A DNA stretch of 64,000 bases from Saccharopolyspora aridisoli (GTDB taxonomy: Bacteria > Actinomycetota > Actinomycetes > Mycobacteriales > Pseudonocardiaceae): assembly GCF_004348445.1 (NCBI RefSeq), contig NZ_SMKV01000025.1:18041-82040 (forward strand), written 5' to 3'. Under the pieces are notes generated by a model. That model saw nothing but the letters and a program-made list of their open reading frames with translations. It was not told where the DNA came from and did not search any database. The stretch's first letter is position 1. Each line of letters starts with the position of its first letter. Shown piece after piece: positions 16,507-26,605 of this stretch. A program made the position numbers and the translations under genes.

Positions 16507-19395
16507 TCAGCCGCCGGTGCCCTGCCCCTGCTCGAAGCGCTTGATGGCGTCGTCGAGCTGCTGGTACGCCTGCCCCATCTCGGCGAAGTTGCCGGACTGC
16601 TGAGCCTTGCGGACTCGCTCCAGCGCGTCACGGATCGCGCCGACCTCCTGGCCCGTCTGCGGCGTCCCCGGCGATGGCGGCTGACCCGGCTGCTGAGGCT
16701 GCGCATCGGGCGGACCCGGCTGGGTCGCCTGGCCCGCTCCGGAACCGAAGACCTGGTCGAGCGCCCCCTGCAGGGTCTCGGAGAAGCCGACCTTGCCGCC
16801 GAAAGACACCAGCACCCGCGCGAGCTGCGGGTAGGACTCCTGCTCGTTGCGCTGGATGTAGATGGGCTCGACGTAGAGCAGCCCACCGGCCACCGGCAGC
16901 GTGAGCAGGTTGCCGAAGATCGCCGTGACGTTGGGGTTGTTGAACAGCGTCCGGTTCTCGGTGACCTCGGGGGTCGACTCCATCTGGTTCTGGACCTGGT
17001 TCGGACCCGGGGTCAGCGTGTTCGTCGGCAGTCGCAGCACGGTCATCTTCCCGTAGTTCTGCGGGTCCGAGGACACCGACACCCACGCCGAGAGGTTCTG
17101 CCGCCGCAGCGCGGTCAGGGCGCTGGTCAGCTGGAAGTTCGGCTGCTGCTGACCTTCGACCTGGGCGAGCACGTAGTAGGGCGGCTGCTGCCCCTCGCTG
17201 CTGCCGACGGTGCCGCGTGCCGTGGGGTCGTTGGGCACCTCCCAGAAGGTCTGGGTGGAGAAGAAGTCGCCTGGGTTGTCCACGTGGTACTCGGTCAGCA
17301 GCTTGCGCTGCACCTTGAACATGTCCTCCGGGTACCGGAAGTGCTCCCGCAGCTCCGGCGAGATGGCACTGGCAGGCTTGACCACGCCGGGGAACACGCC
17401 CTCCCAGGTCTTGAGCACCGGGTCGTTCTCGTCGGTGGCGTACAGGTCGACGGTGCCGTCGTAGGCGTCGACCGTGGCCTTGACCGAATTGCGGATGTAG
17501 TTGATCTGCTGGTTGGGCTGGCGCTCGACACCGGTGAGGGTGTCGTTGGTGGCCTCGCCCAGCTCGGTCAGCTTCGAGTACGGGTAGTTGTTCAGCGTGG
17601 TGTAGCCGTCGACGATCCACTTGATGCGGCCGTCCACCACTGCCGGGTACGGGTCGCCGTCGAGCTTGAGCCACGGCGCGACCTTCTGGACGCGGTCGCG
17701 CGGGTTGCGCTCGTAGATCAGCTTCGAGTCTTCGCCGATCACACCGCTGAACAGGAAGTTCCGCTCGCCGTAGTAAGCGGCGAAGGCCAGCCGCTGGAAC
17801 GGGTTGGAGATCGGCACGCCGCCGCGGCCGTCGTAGGTGAACTGCTGGGTGTCGGTGTCGTACTCGCGCGGAGCCTCACCCGGGTTGCCGCCCACGATGG
17901 CGTAGTCGTCGGGGCCGACGAGCTCGCCGTAGTAGACGCGCGGCTGCTTGACCGGGATGCCGCCCTGGCCCTTGTTGGCGACGTCGCTGATCTGGAAGAC
18001 CGGGTAGCCGCCCTGCGTGGCGCCCTCGTTGAAGGTCGAGTCGACCCGGTCGGCCGGTGCGGCGATGAAGCCGTTGCCGTGGGTGTAGACGGTGTGCCGG
18101 TTGATCCAGTTCTGCTGGTTGACCGCCAGGCCGTCGGTGTTGATCTCGCGCAACGCGACCAGGTAGTCCTGCAGCTGCCCGTTGGCGTCCCGGTAGCGGT
18201 CGACGTCGAGCTTGTCGGGGAAGCCGTAGAAGTTGTACTGCTGCGTGAGCTGGGTGAACGTCGCCGACAGCACGTTGGGGTCGAGCAACCGGATGTTGGG
18301 GATGGTGCCGGACTCGTCGGCGACCTCGCTGGGCTGCAGCTGCGTCTTGCCCGGGTAGTCGACGAACTCGACCTTGTCGTCGCCGATGCCGAACGCGGAC
18401 TTGGTGGCCGCCAGGTTGCGCTCGATGGAGACGGCCTCGCGCTGGTTGGCGTTCGGCCGCACCGAGAACTGCTCCAGCAGCGCCGGCCACACCGCGCCGA
18501 CCACGACGCTCGACAGCAGCAGCAGGACCGTCGCCAGCGCCGGGATCTGCAGGTTCTTCAGGAAGATCACCGAGAAGAACGCCAGCGCGCAGAACACCGC
18601 GATGCACATCAGGATCAGCTTCGCCGGCATCACCGCGTTGAGGTCGGTGTAGCTGGCACCGGTGAACAGGGCGTTGCGCTGGGACAGCAGCAGGTCGTAC
18701 CGGTCCAAGAAGTAGTCGACGGCCTTGAGCAGCACGAACAGCCCGGCCAGCACGCCGAGCTGGACCCGCGCCGGCATCGACAGCTGGCCGCTGCGGCCGG
18801 TGAGCCGGATGCCGCCGAAGATGTAGTGGGTGACCAGCGCGCCGAGGAACGACACGGTCACCGCGATGAACGCCCAGGACAGCACCATGCGCCAGAACGG
18901 CAGCTGGAAGACGTAGAAGCTGATGTCCTTGCCGAACTCCGGGTCGGTCTGCCCGAACGGCACGCTGTGCAGGAACAGCTGCAGCGTCTGCCAGTCGGCC
19001 TGCGCGGCCAGCCCGCCGATCACCGCGATCAGGACCGGCACGCCCAGGCCGAACAGCCGGGAGTGCTCGGTGATGACCGTGCGGTAGCGGGTCAGCGGGT
19101 CGTCCGGGCCGCTGACCGGGACGAACACCGGGCGGTTGCGGTAGGCCATCCAGAGGTTGAGCAGCAGCACCCCGCCGAGGAAGACGGCGGCCACGATGCC
19201 GAGGCCGAGCCGCGAGGCGACCTGCGTGGTGAAGACCTGTCGGTATCCGACCTCGCCGAACCACAACCAGTCGACGTAGGCGCCCAGCATCCGCGATCCG
19301 AGGATCAGGGCGAGCAGGACGACCCCGCCCAGAATCAGCAGGATTCTGCTTCGCCGGGATAGTTTCGGCATTCCTACCGGGGGCCGCATGGCCAC
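16507..19395 (-). CDS. UPF0182-family large transmembrane protein
   Basis: The 962-residue protein has about seven transmembrane helices in its first 320 residues (for example ILLILGGVVLLALILGSRM, then YVDWLWFGEVGYRQVF). A large extracytoplasmic domain rich in YP and NP motifs follows, and a Pro/Gln-rich tail (about 885-925). The length and the YVDWLWFGEVG signature match UPF0182 (Rv3193c-like). Function is unknown. GTG 19395 has AGGAG eight bases upstream. It diverges from the PPA1309-family gene. Confidence 0.92.
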   Translation of the reverse strand: MAMRPPVGMPKLSRRSRILLILGGVVLLALILGSRMLGAYVDWLWFGEVGYRQVFTTQVASRLGLGIVAAVFLGGVLLLNLWMAYRNRPVFVPVSGPDDPLTRYRTVITEHSRLFGLGVPVLIAVIGGLAAQADWQTLQLFLHSVPFGQTDPEFGKDISFYVFQLPFWRMVLSWAFIAVTVSFLGALVTHYIFGGIRLTGRSGQLSMPARVQLGVLAGLFVLLKAVDYFLDRYDLLLSQRNALFTGASYTDLNAVMPAKLILMCIAVFCALAFFSVIFLKNLQIPALATVLLLLSSVVVGAVWPALLEQFSVRPNANQREAVSIERNLAATKSAFGIGDDKVEFVDYPGKTQLQPSEVADESGTIPNIRLLDPNVLSATFTQLTQQYNFYGFPDKLDVDRYRDANGQLQDYLVALREINTDGLAVNQQNWINRHTVYTHGNGFIAAPADRVDSTFNEGATQGGYPVFQISDVANKGQGGIPVKQPRVYYGELVGPDDYAIVGGNPGEAPREYDTDTQQFTYDGRGGVPISNPFQRLAFAAYYGERNFLFSGVIGEDSKLIYERNPRDRVQKVAPWLKLDGDPYPAVVDGRIKWIVDGYTTLNNYPYSKLTELGEATNDTLTGVERQPNQQINYIRNSVKATVDAYDGTVDLYATDENDPVLKTWEGVFPGVVKPASAISPELREHFRYPEDMFKVQRKLLTEYHVDNPGDFFSTQTFWEVPNDPTARGTVGSSEGQQPPYYVLAQVEGQQQPNFQLTSALTALRRQNLSAWVSVSSDPQNYGKMTVLRLPTNTLTPGPNQVQNQMESTPEVTENRTLFNNPNVTAIFGNLLTLPVAGGLLYVEPIYIQRNEQESYPQLARVLVSFGGKVGFSETLQGALDQVFGSGAGQATQPGPPDAQPQQPGQPPSPGTPQTGQEVGAIRDALERVRKAQQSGNFAEMGQAYQQLDDAIKRFEQGQGTGG

Positions 19396-19598
19396 AGCGC
19401 ACGCTCCTGGGGACGGTCAGCTGAACTTGGCAATCGCGTCGGAGAAGACGATTCCTCGTGATGTTCAACTCTACGACCCGGGTGTGAAGTTCCTTGAAGG
19501 CCCCGCGCGAACGGTATTTTTCGGACACAAATCGGTATCGATCGGCTCGGCTCGGCGTGCCTGCTTCCGTTGAAGGCGGTTCTGCGACGATTGCCGCC

Positions 19599-20114
19599 AT
19601 GCCTTCCGCAGAGGAATTGGGGTTCGCCCTTCCCGTCGCGACCCGCGAGGTCGAGGAGTTCGTCGCCTCCGCCGGCTGGGACCAGCCGACGCAGATCTTC
19701 GCCCTGGTGGCGACGGAGACGATGATCGCAGCAGCTCCCGAGATGGCCGACCAGCTCGACCCGGTGGCCTCTCCCCTGACGCCGCTGGCGCAGGAGTCGC
19801 TGCCCGCCGAGGACCTCGGCGAGGCGCTGGCCCGCATCGAGTGGCCCGAGCAGGTCGTCGGCTGCGCGCTGGTGCAGGAGATCGTCGTGCTGCCGCCGGA
19901 GGCGGAGGCCGCGCTGCCGGAGGACGAGGACGGCGCCCGCAAGCTCGCCGCCGAGCACCCCGACCGGCGCGAAGCGCGGCTGGTGGCCGCGGTCCTGCGC
20001 GACGGCGGCGGTCAGTCCTGCGTCATGCGGTTGCGCGGCGAGGAGGACGAGGTCTTCAGCGACCCCTCACTGGCCCCCAACCTGATCAAGGCCCTGAGCG
20101 CCACCTTCGCCTGA
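19599..20114 (+). CDS. PPA1309-family protein
   Basis: This is a soluble acidic protein of 171 residues. VATREVEEFVASAGWDQPTQIFALV near the start, WPEQVVGCALVQEIVVLPPEAE in the middle and VMRLRGEEDEVFSDPSLAPNLI at the end are typical of the PPA1309 family. This family is confined to Actinobacteria and usually sits beside the UPF0182 gene, as here. Molecular role unknown. Confidence 0.82.
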   Translation: MPSAEELGFALPVATREVEEFVASAGWDQPTQIFALVATETMIAAAPEMADQLDPVASPLTPLAQESLPAEDLGEALARIEWPEQVVGCALVQEIVVLPPEAEAALPEDEDGARKLAAEHPDRREARLVAAVLRDGGGQSCVMRLRGEEDEVFSDPSLAPNLIKALSATFA

Positions 20115-20182
20115 GCTACGCGTGCAAGCGGCGTAGCCGCGAGCGTGAGAACCACCCTCGCAACCTGCACCGCCGCGGGTTC

Positions 20183-20265
20183 TGACACGTCTTCTGGCGA
20201 GTACGCCGCGACGCCGTGCATTGGCACACATCAGGAGTGGCGCACGGAGTCCAGAAGGCGTGTCA
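20183..20265. repeat. Long imperfect inverted repeat between convergent genes
   Basis: TGACACGTCTTCTGG (20183-20197) and CCAGAAGGCGTGTCA (20251-20265) are inverted copies with one mismatch, 53 bases apart. Inside are further inverted pieces (CCGTGC/GCACGG and GTGC-ATTG-GCAC). It may be a two-way terminator or the ends of a small decayed element. Confidence 0.5.
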
Positions 20266-20317
20266 GGTTCCACTACCCGCACCGACCAGCACAACGACCA
20301 CTGGAACCGGTCGCGCC

Positions 20318-21352
20318 TCAGCAGGCTGCCGGGGCTTGGTTGGCGCGCAGCGCTTCCATCGCCTTGGTGGCGTCGACGAGGTTGGCGACCCTGGCGAGCT
20401 GGAGGCCGTCCGGCGCCTGGGACTTGGCCTCGGCGCAGTTCTCGGCCGGGACCAGGAAGGTCGTGGCGCCCGCTTCCTTGGCCTTGATCATCTTGAACGG
20501 GATGCCGCCGATCGGCCCGACGTTGCCCGCCGGGTCGATCTCGCCGGTGCCGGCGACGAACTTGCCGCCGTTGAGCGCGCCGGGCGTCAGCTTGTCGATG
20601 ATCGCCAGCGTGAACATCAGGCCGGCCGAGGGACCGCCGACCTCGGCGAGGCTGATCTTGATCTCGAACGGCACGTCCGGACGCTCGGTCGCCCCCACGC
20701 CGAGGAAGCCCTGCGACTGGTCGCCGCCCGGCTGGTCGTTGCGCCCCAGCTGCACATTGGCGACCTGTTCGGGCTGGTCAGCACGCTGGTAGCGGATCTC
20801 CACCCGGTCTCCGGGCTTGGTCCCGGCCAGCGCGGCCTTCAGCGACGCGGCGTCGGTGACCGGCTTGCCGTTGGCGTTGAGCAGCCGGTCGCCGGGCTCC
20901 AGCGTGCCGTCGGCCGGGCTGCCCTTGATGATCTGGCCGATCAGCACCTTGTGCGGGTAGCCGAGGAAGCGCAGCGCCGCGGTCTCGGCGGTCGTCTGCG
21001 AGTCGTTGAACGCCTCGGTGTTCTCCTGCTCGATCTGCTGCTCGCTCTTGTTCGGCGGGAAGTAGACGTCGCGCGGAGCCAGGGCGTAGCGACCGGAGAC
21101 CCACAGGCCCAGCGCACCGAACAGCGACAACTGGTCGGTGACCGATACGGTGGTCATGTTCAGGTGACCAGCGGTCGGGTAGGTTTCATGCCCCTCGACG
21201 CCGATCACCGGGTGGTCGCCTTCCAGGCCGAGCGTGTCGTACGTAGGCCCGGGGCCCAGAGCCACGAACGGCACCGGCGCGAACGCGCCGAGGAGACCGA
21301 AGGCGACAACCAGCACGACACTCGTCAGCAGCGTCCAGGTACGGCGGTTCAC
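20318..21352 (-). CDS. PDZ domain and Lon-like (S16) serine protease
   Basis: The 344-residue protein has an N-terminal membrane anchor (LLTSVVLVVAFGLLGAFAPV). A PDZ domain follows at about 120-200 (GSPADGTLEPGDRLLNANGKP). The Lon-type protease domain contains the catalytic serine in GGPSAGLMF, the TGEIDPAGNVGPIGG strand and the catalytic lysine in IPFKMIKAKEAG. This is the YlbL/Rv3194c family of membrane-tethered proteases, thought to act outside the membrane. GTG 21352 is eight bases after TACGCT, suggesting a leaderless mRNA; an ATG further upstream seems less likely. Confidence 0.88.
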   Translation of the reverse strand: MNRRTWTLLTSVVLVVAFGLLGAFAPVPFVALGPGPTYDTLGLEGDHPVIGVEGHETYPTAGHLNMTTVSVTDQLSLFGALGLWVSGRYALAPRDVYFPPNKSEQQIEQENTEAFNDSQTTAETAALRFLGYPHKVLIGQIIKGSPADGTLEPGDRLLNANGKPVTDAASLKAALAGTKPGDRVEIRYQRADQPEQVANVQLGRNDQPGGDQSQGFLGVGATERPDVPFEIKISLAEVGGPSAGLMFTLAIIDKLTPGALNGGKFVAGTGEIDPAGNVGPIGGIPFKMIKAKEAGATTFLVPAENCAEAKSQAPDGLQLARVANLVDATKAMEALRANQAPAAC

Positions 21353-21458
21353 GAGGCGACAGCGTACGTGTTCGCTCTTGGCGATGTGGCTGGGAGTTCG
21401 CACAGACCAGAGCCACGACATCTTCTTAAGGGCGGCCGAGGCCGCGTACGGTGGAACT

Positions 21459-22877
21459 ATGACCAATACGCCGTTCGGGTTCAGTTCGCAGGACCCCGAC
21501 GACCCCGACAAGGGCGACTCGTCGCAAGGCCGCTCTGAGGGCGGAGCCGGCAGCAACCCGGGGGACAACCCCTTCGGTTTCGCCGGTATGCCCGGACCGG
21601 GCGGCAACTTCGACATCGGGCAGCTCGGCCAGATGCTGACCCAGCTCGGCCAGGCGCTGAGCCACTCCGGTGGCGGCGGCCAGTCCGGGCCGGTCAACTA
21701 CGACCTCGCCAAGCAGCTCGCCGTGCAGCAGCTGCACAACAACCAGCGGACCGAACGACCCAGCCAGGAGCAGGTAAAGGCGATCGAGGACGCGGTCCGC
21801 CTCGCCGAGCTGTGGCTCGACGCCAGCACCTCGCTGCCCGCCGGGGTTCGCGCGGTGCAGACCTGGTCCTCCGTGGACTGGGTCGAGAAGACCCTGCCGG
21901 TGTGGCAGCGGCTGTGCGACCCGATCGCGCAACGCATGTCCGCGGCGTGGCTGGAGGCGCTGCCGGAAGAGGCCAAGCAGGCCGCCGGCCCGCTGCTCAA
22001 CATGCTCGGCCAGATGGGCGGGATGACCTTCGGTTCGCAGCTGGGCAGCGGACTCGCCCAGCTCGGCGGCGAAGTGCTGACCTCCACCGAGGTCGGGCTG
22101 CCGCTGGGGCCGTCCGGGACCGCGGCGCTGCTCCCGGCCAACATCGAGAAGTTCGTCGAGGGGCTGGACCGGCCGATCAGCGAGGCCACCCTGTTCCTGG
22201 CCGCGCGCGAGGCGGCGCACCACCGGCTGTTCGGGCACGTCCCGTGGTTGACTCAGCGGCTGCTGGCCACCGTGGAGGAGTACGCGCGGGGCATCCACAT
22301 CGACACGTCCGCGCTGGAAGACCTGGCGGGCAAGATCGACCCGTCCGACCCCTCGTCGATGCAGGAGATGATGGGTTCGGGGATGCTCGAACCGCAGACC
22401 ACTCCGGAGCAGCAGGCCGCGCTGACCAGGCTCGAGACGCTGCTGGCCCTGGTCGAGGGCTGGGTCGACGTGGTCGTGGCCGACGCTCTGGGCGAGCGGC
22501 TGCCGGGCGCGGAGGCGCTGGGCGAGCTGGTCCGCAGGCGTCGCGCCAGCGGTGGCCCGGCCGAGCAGACCTTCGCGACGCTGATCGGGCTGGAGCTGCG
22601 CCCGCGCCGGATGCGCGACGCGGCGAACCTCTGGCGGCTGATGGCCGAGCGCCACGGCCCCGAGGCCCGCGACCAGGTCTGGGATCACCCGGACCTGTTG
22701 CCCGACAGCTCCGACCTGGACGAACCGCTGGACTTCGCCGACCGCTGGGGTTCGGGCTCCGACCTCGACGACCCGATCGCGGCCATTCGCCGCGCCGAGG
22801 AAGCCGAGAAGTCCGAGGACGACTCCTCCGACGACGATCCGGACTCCGACGGCTCCAACGGCGACGCCAAGTCCTGA
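21459..22877 (+). CDS. Zinc-dependent metalloprotease (zincin, F420-associated hydrolase family)
   Basis: This 472-residue protein belongs to the actinobacterial zincin_2/TIGR03624 group (Rv3195-like). The N-terminus is Gly/Asp/Asn-rich and probably disordered (1-80). The core has VDWVEKTLPVW, then the likely zinc site REAAHHRLFGHVPWL at about residues 246-260, where an E-x2-H-H pattern replaces HExxH. LVEGWVDVVV and RMRDAANLWRL follow. The C-terminal tail is Asp/Ser-rich. ATG 21459 follows TACGGT closely, so it may be leaderless. It diverges from the Lon-like protease across 106 bases. Confidence 0.85.
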   Translation: MTNTPFGFSSQDPDDPDKGDSSQGRSEGGAGSNPGDNPFGFAGMPGPGGNFDIGQLGQMLTQLGQALSHSGGGGQSGPVNYDLAKQLAVQQLHNNQRTERPSQEQVKAIEDAVRLAELWLDASTSLPAGVRAVQTWSSVDWVEKTLPVWQRLCDPIAQRMSAAWLEALPEEAKQAAGPLLNMLGQMGGMTFGSQLGSGLAQLGGEVLTSTEVGLPLGPSGTAALLPANIEKFVEGLDRPISEATLFLAAREAAHHRLFGHVPWLTQRLLATVEEYARGIHIDTSALEDLAGKIDPSDPSSMQEMMGSGMLEPQTTPEQQAALTRLETLLALVEGWVDVVVADALGERLPGAEALGELVRRRRASGGPAEQTFATLIGLELRPRRMRDAANLWRLMAERHGPEARDQVWDHPDLLPDSSDLDEPLDFADRWGSGSDLDDPIAAIRRAEEAEKSEDDSSDDDPDSDGSNGDAKS

Positions 22878-22884
22878 TTCCCGC

Positions 22885-22923
22885 CACCACCCGCCCACCG
22901 CACCTCGCGGTGGGCGGGTGGTG
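22885..22923. terminator. Bidirectional terminator
   Basis: CACCACCCGCCCACCG and CGGTGGGCGGGTGGTG form a perfect 16-bp stem with a 7-base loop between the convergent zincin and M48-type genes. Confidence 0.85.
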
Positions 22924-22971
22924 TTGCGTCGGGCAGTTCTTATTCGAACCGACCGGGCGTTCGCGCGCGGG

Positions 22972-23529
22972 TCAGGAGCCTTCGGGGGCCTCGGTCTCGT
23001 CGTCGGTGAGGCCGACCTGGAGGTGGGACGCCGCGACCACGCCTTCGAGGTAGCCGATGGCGCGTTGGGTCTTGGGGTAGCGCTCGACCCACTTCCAGAA
23101 GTCAGCGCCGTGGCCGGGGACCAGCAGGTGCGCCAGCTCGTGGACGAGGACGTAATCGAGCACCCATCCGGGTACATCTCGCAGCCGTTCGCTCACCCGA
23201 ATGGTGCCCTCGCTGGGCGTGCACGAGGCCCATCTGGTGCGCATCGGCGGAACCCACCGAACGCTGCTCGGATCGGTCCTGCCGTCCAGGTACTTCACGG
23301 ACAGCTCACGGCAGCGCTGCACCAGCGCCTCGTCCGAGTTGCGCGCGGGGGAACGGCGTCGCGTCTCACTGCGCTGCAGACGGCTCAGCATGTCCGCCAC
23401 CCAGCGTTTTTCCTCCGCACGGCTCATCCGAGCCGGGAGCAGCACCACGATCTTGTCGCCGTCGCGATAGGCGCTCACCGTCTGTCGGCGGCGCTTGCTG
23501 CGGCGGACCTCGACCTGCGGTTCAGCCAC
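22972..23529 (-). CDS. YgjP/M48-like metallopeptidase
   Basis: About 185 residues. VEVRRSKRRRQTVSAYRDGDKIVVLLPARM is the usual beginning, RTRWASCTPSEGTIRVSERL the middle. The zinc site is HELAHLLVPGHGADFW (HExxH, with a further H). This is the YgjP/DUF45 family, predicted zinc peptidases whose substrates are unknown. GTG 23529 gives the normal family N-terminus; an in-frame extension to 23658 is less family-like. Confidence 0.87.
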   Translation of the reverse strand: MAEPQVEVRRSKRRRQTVSAYRDGDKIVVLLPARMSRAEEKRWVADMLSRLQRSETRRRSPARNSDEALVQRCRELSVKYLDGRTDPSSVRWVPPMRTRWASCTPSEGTIRVSERLRDVPGWVLDYVLVHELAHLLVPGHGADFWKWVERYPKTQRAIGYLEGVVAASHLQVGLTDDETEAPEGS

Positions 23530-23754
23530 GAAGGTGGACCTTAGCGACTGGCTCAGACAAACGGTTCCCCCTGTGAGCTGCACCTCAAGGTCAGTACGCA
23601 TCAATGGACGGATGATTACTCCATCGAGTCGAACATGCCATGCTCTCAATGCATGCATCTCAATTACTCCGCCTGTACGGTTCCCCCAGCCGCCCGCAGG
23701 GGGCGCCGGCGATCCAGCTGTGGCGCTGGGTCAATTACCAGAAGGAGGGGAGCC

Positions 23755-23904
23755 GTGGCCGAGACGTACAACGGCTACTGCGTGAAGTGCCGGGAGAAGC
23801 GCGACTTTTCCGGTGAGGTCTCGGAGACCAACGGACGCCGGATGGCCAAGGGCACGTGCCCCGTGTGCGGGACCAAGATGACCCGCATCCTCGGCAAGGC
23901 GTGA
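23755..23904 (+). CDS. DUF5679-family zinc-ribbon protein
   Basis: This 49-residue protein has two cysteine pairs, YCVKCREKRDF and TCPVCGTKMTRILG, forming a small zinc ribbon. The family (DUF5679) is widespread in Actinobacteria and of unknown function. The GTG is preceded by AGAAGGAGGGG, a very strong ribosome site that points to high expression. Confidence 0.85.
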   Translation: MAETYNGYCVKCREKRDFSGEVSETNGRRMAKGTCPVCGTKMTRILGKA

Positions 23905-23910
23905 CAGGCA

Positions 23911-23936
23911 CGGGTGGGCCGCCAGCGGCCCACCCC
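23911..23936 (+). terminator. Terminator of the DUF5679 gene
   Basis: GGGTGGGCCGC and GCGGCCCACCC form a GC-rich hairpin seven bases past the stop. No U-tract. Confidence 0.7.
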
Positions 23937-24171
23937 GCTCCGGTTTCCCGGGGGTTCCCGGAGCGATGAATCCGTCCTGAGTCGCTCACCCGCTCCCGTC
24001 GGCCCAACCCATTCGGCCACGGGAACGAACCCCGCTCAACCAAATTGTCGATCACGACCCACGATGTGCTCTTGGACGACTAGCATGTTGTTGGGTTTCT
24101 CGTTTTCCGAATGGCTACCGCATGGCTTTCGGTCTTCGAGAGGGTTTTCCTGCGCGCACCTAGGAGAATTC

Positions 24172-25488
24172 GTGGCCGACATTCCCCGCCAAGCTGCACA
24201 CCGCACCGCCAAGCTCGCCAGCCTGCCACTGGGCGTCGCCGGACGGGTCGCCGCAGGCTGGGGACGTCGTCTGACCGGCCAGAACGCCGCCGAGATCAAC
24301 GCTGAGGTGGCCGCGAAGACCGCTGAGCAGCTGTTCGCGGTGCTGGGGCAGCTCAAGGGCGGGGCGATGAAATTCGGTCAGGCGCTGAGCGTGTTCGAGG
24401 CTGCCGTGCCCGACGCGATGGCCGGTCCCTACCGCGAGGCGCTGACCAAGTTGCAGTCAGCGGCGCCGCCTATGCCGATCACGAGCGTGCACCGGGTGCT
24501 GACCGAGCAGCTGGGCGCTTCGTGGCGCAAGCGCTTCGAGTCCTTCGACGACGAGCCCGCGGCCTCGGCCAGCATCGGCCAGGTGCACCGGGCGGTGTGG
24601 CACGACGGCCGTGAGGTGGCGGTCAAGGTCCAGTACCCGGGTGCCGACGAGGCGTTGCGCTCCGACCTGCGGCAGTTGATGCGGTTCTCCCGCCTGTTCC
24701 AGTCGCTGGCGCCGGGCGCCGAGGTCAAGCCGCTGCTGGAGGAGCTGCAGGAGCGGATGGTCGAGGAGCTCGACTACCGCATCGAGGCCGACAACCAGCG
24801 CACCTTCGCCAAGGTCTTCTCCGGTGACGAGCGGGTCGTGGTGCCCGCGGTGATCGCGAGCGCGCCGAAGGTCGTGGTCACGGAGTGGGTCACCGGCACG
24901 CCGTTCTCGCAGATCATCGCCGAGGGCTCGCAGGCCGAGCGGGACCTGGCGGGCCGGCTGCTGGCCGAGTTCCACTTCTCGACCCCGTCGAAGGTCGGTT
25001 TACTGCACGCCGATCCGCATCCGGGCAACTTCATGCTGCTGCCGGACGAGCGGCTGTGCGTGATCGACTTCGGCGCGGTCTCGAGGCTTCCGGGTGGCCT
25101 GCCGCCGACGTTGGGCAAGATGATCCGGCTGGCTCTTCACGACCAGTCGATCGAGCTGCTGGAGCTGCTGCGCGATGAGCGGTTCGTGCAGCCGGACCAG
25201 GAGTTGCGGGCCGAGGACGTGCTCGCCTACCTGGCGCCGTTCGTGGACCCTGCGCGCACCGAGACCTTCCACTTCACCCGCCGCTGGTTGCAGCGGCAGG
25301 CCGAACGGGTCTCCGACCTGAGCAGCCCCGACTTCCGCACCGGAAGATCGCTGAACCTGCCGCCGGACTACCTGCTGATCCACCGCGTCACGCTGGGCGC
25401 GACGGGCATCCTGTGCCAGCTCGACGCCGAAGTCGCCACCCGCGACATCATCGCCGAGTGGCAACCCGGATTCGCCGACCAGACCTGA
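24172..25488 (+). CDS. ABC1/UbiB-family atypical kinase
   Basis: The 438-residue protein has the defining motifs of the ABC1 family: [12 protein letters not shown] (KxGQ), [13 protein letters not shown] (the Ala-rich loop and GQV), [11 protein letters not shown] (ATP lysine), [13 protein letters not shown] (catalytic loop) and [10 protein letters not shown] (DFG). Members are atypical kinases or ATPases linked to isoprenoid lipid and quinone metabolism. GTG 24172 follows TAGGAG. This is the Rv3197 position next to whiB7, where the Mycobacterium homologue has been linked to macrolide tolerance. Confidence 0.93.
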   Translation: MADIPRQAAHRTAKLASLPLGVAGRVAAGWGRRLTGQNAAEINAEVAAKTAEQLFAVLGQLKGGAMKFGQALSVFEAAVPDAMAGPYREALTKLQSAAPPMPITSVHRVLTEQLGASWRKRFESFDDEPAASASIGQVHRAVWHDGREVAVKVQYPGADEALRSDLRQLMRFSRLFQSLAPGAEVKPLLEELQERMVEELDYRIEADNQRTFAKVFSGDERVVVPAVIASAPKVVVTEWVTGTPFSQIIAEGSQAERDLAGRLLAEFHFSTPSKVGLLHADPHPGNFMLLPDERLCVIDFGAVSRLPGGLPPTLGKMIRLALHDQSIELLELLRDERFVQPDQELRAEDVLAYLAPFVDPARTETFHFTRRWLQRQAERVSDLSSPDFRTGRSLNLPPDYLLIHRVTLGATGILCQLDAEVATRDIIAEWQPGFADQT

Positions 25489-25590
25489 CCGGCGGGAACT
25501 GCTTCGGAAGTGCGGGCGGCAGCCGCTGTTCCAGGTGAGCGGCTCAGCCGCTACCCGCACCGCCGCGCAGGATGAGCCTGGGAACCGGCC

Positions 25591-26481
25591 TCAAGCAGGT
25601 TTGATGCCGACGTGGACGGTGTTGGCGCTGAGGTAGTAGAGGTCGTCCCGATTTCCCGCGTAGTGCTCGCTCTCGGGGTCGAGCAGCTGGTCCAGCGCCG
25701 AGACGTCCTCGGCAGCGAGGCGTTCGTCGGCGTCGCGACGGAGCATCGACAGCTGGCGCAGCGCAGCGGCCCGCCCGGATTCGTCCAACGGCGCGGGGCG
25801 GTCGATGAGGTAGCTGAACGAGGTGGCCTCCACGAGCCCGGCCTCGATCATGGCCTTCGGCCAGCCCTTCGGCAGCCGGACCGAGTCGTCCATCTCGGTC
25901 CGCATCTGCTGGAACCACTGCTCGCTCGCGCTGAGCAGCCGGGCTTCCAGGCCGGGTCCGCCGATCCCGATGTCTGCGGGCAGAACCCTGGTCTGCAGAC
26001 CGAACTCGACGACCGCCAGCCGTCCGCCGGGCTTCACTAGCCCGGCCAGCCTGCGCAGACCAGCGAGCTGGTCGGGCAGGTGGTGCACGACGAACGCCGC
26101 GTGGACCAGGTCGGCGTTCGGCGGGGCACCGGCTCCGGCGATCTCCTCGGCCAGCGTGTCGGCGGCGGCATCGGCCCGCACGGTGCGCACGGTGACGCCG
26201 TCAACCTCCGACGCCCGCTCCCCCGCTGCGGCCAGCAGCTGTTCGGCGGTGTCGACGATGGTCAGCTGCGGCTGGCCGCCGTTGCGCGCCAGTCGCTTCG
26301 CGAGTACCGCCGCCGTTCCGCCTGCACCGGCTCCGATCTCGATCGCCGAGCGGTCCTCGGGTCGCAGCAGCTTGGCGACGACCTCGGTGATGTCCGGTTC
26401 GAGGAAGTCGTCGGCCGCGCGCAGGCGCTGCAGGTGCGCGTCCCAGTCGATGTTGTCGTGCGAATGCGAATGTGCTCCCAC
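25591..26481 (-). CDS. Class I SAM-dependent methyltransferase
   Basis: About 296 residues. The SAM-binding motif is SAIEIGAGAGGTAAVLAKRL, with motif II LTIVDTAEQLL, motif III VRTVRADAAADTL and post-motif VVHHLPDQLAGLRRLAGLVKPGGRLAVVEFG, a standard Rossmann methyltransferase. An N-terminal His-rich AHSHSHDNIDWD is unusual. GTG 26481 follows AGGG; an ATG at 26574 would extend it by 31 residues. The substrate is unknown. Confidence 0.85.
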   Translation of the reverse strand: MGAHSHSHDNIDWDAHLQRLRAADDFLEPDITEVVAKLLRPEDRSAIEIGAGAGGTAAVLAKRLARNGGQPQLTIVDTAEQLLAAAGERASEVDGVTVRTVRADAAADTLAEEIAGAGAPPNADLVHAAFVVHHLPDQLAGLRRLAGLVKPGGRLAVVEFGLQTRVLPADIGIGGPGLEARLLSASEQWFQQMRTEMDDSVRLPKGWPKAMIEAGLVEATSFSYLIDRPAPLDESGRAAALRQLSMLRRDADERLAAEDVSALDQLLDPESEHYAGNRDDLYYLSANTVHVGIKPA

Positions 26482-26605
26482 GAGCCGGAACCCTAGACCT
26501 GACAGCGCGAAACACGCACGTCGGTTTGCCGGTTCGGCAAGGAAGCGTCGGCCGCCGCGGATTGCGACGGCCAACGCGGCACCCGCGAGCGCGCGATCAT
26601 GCAGT

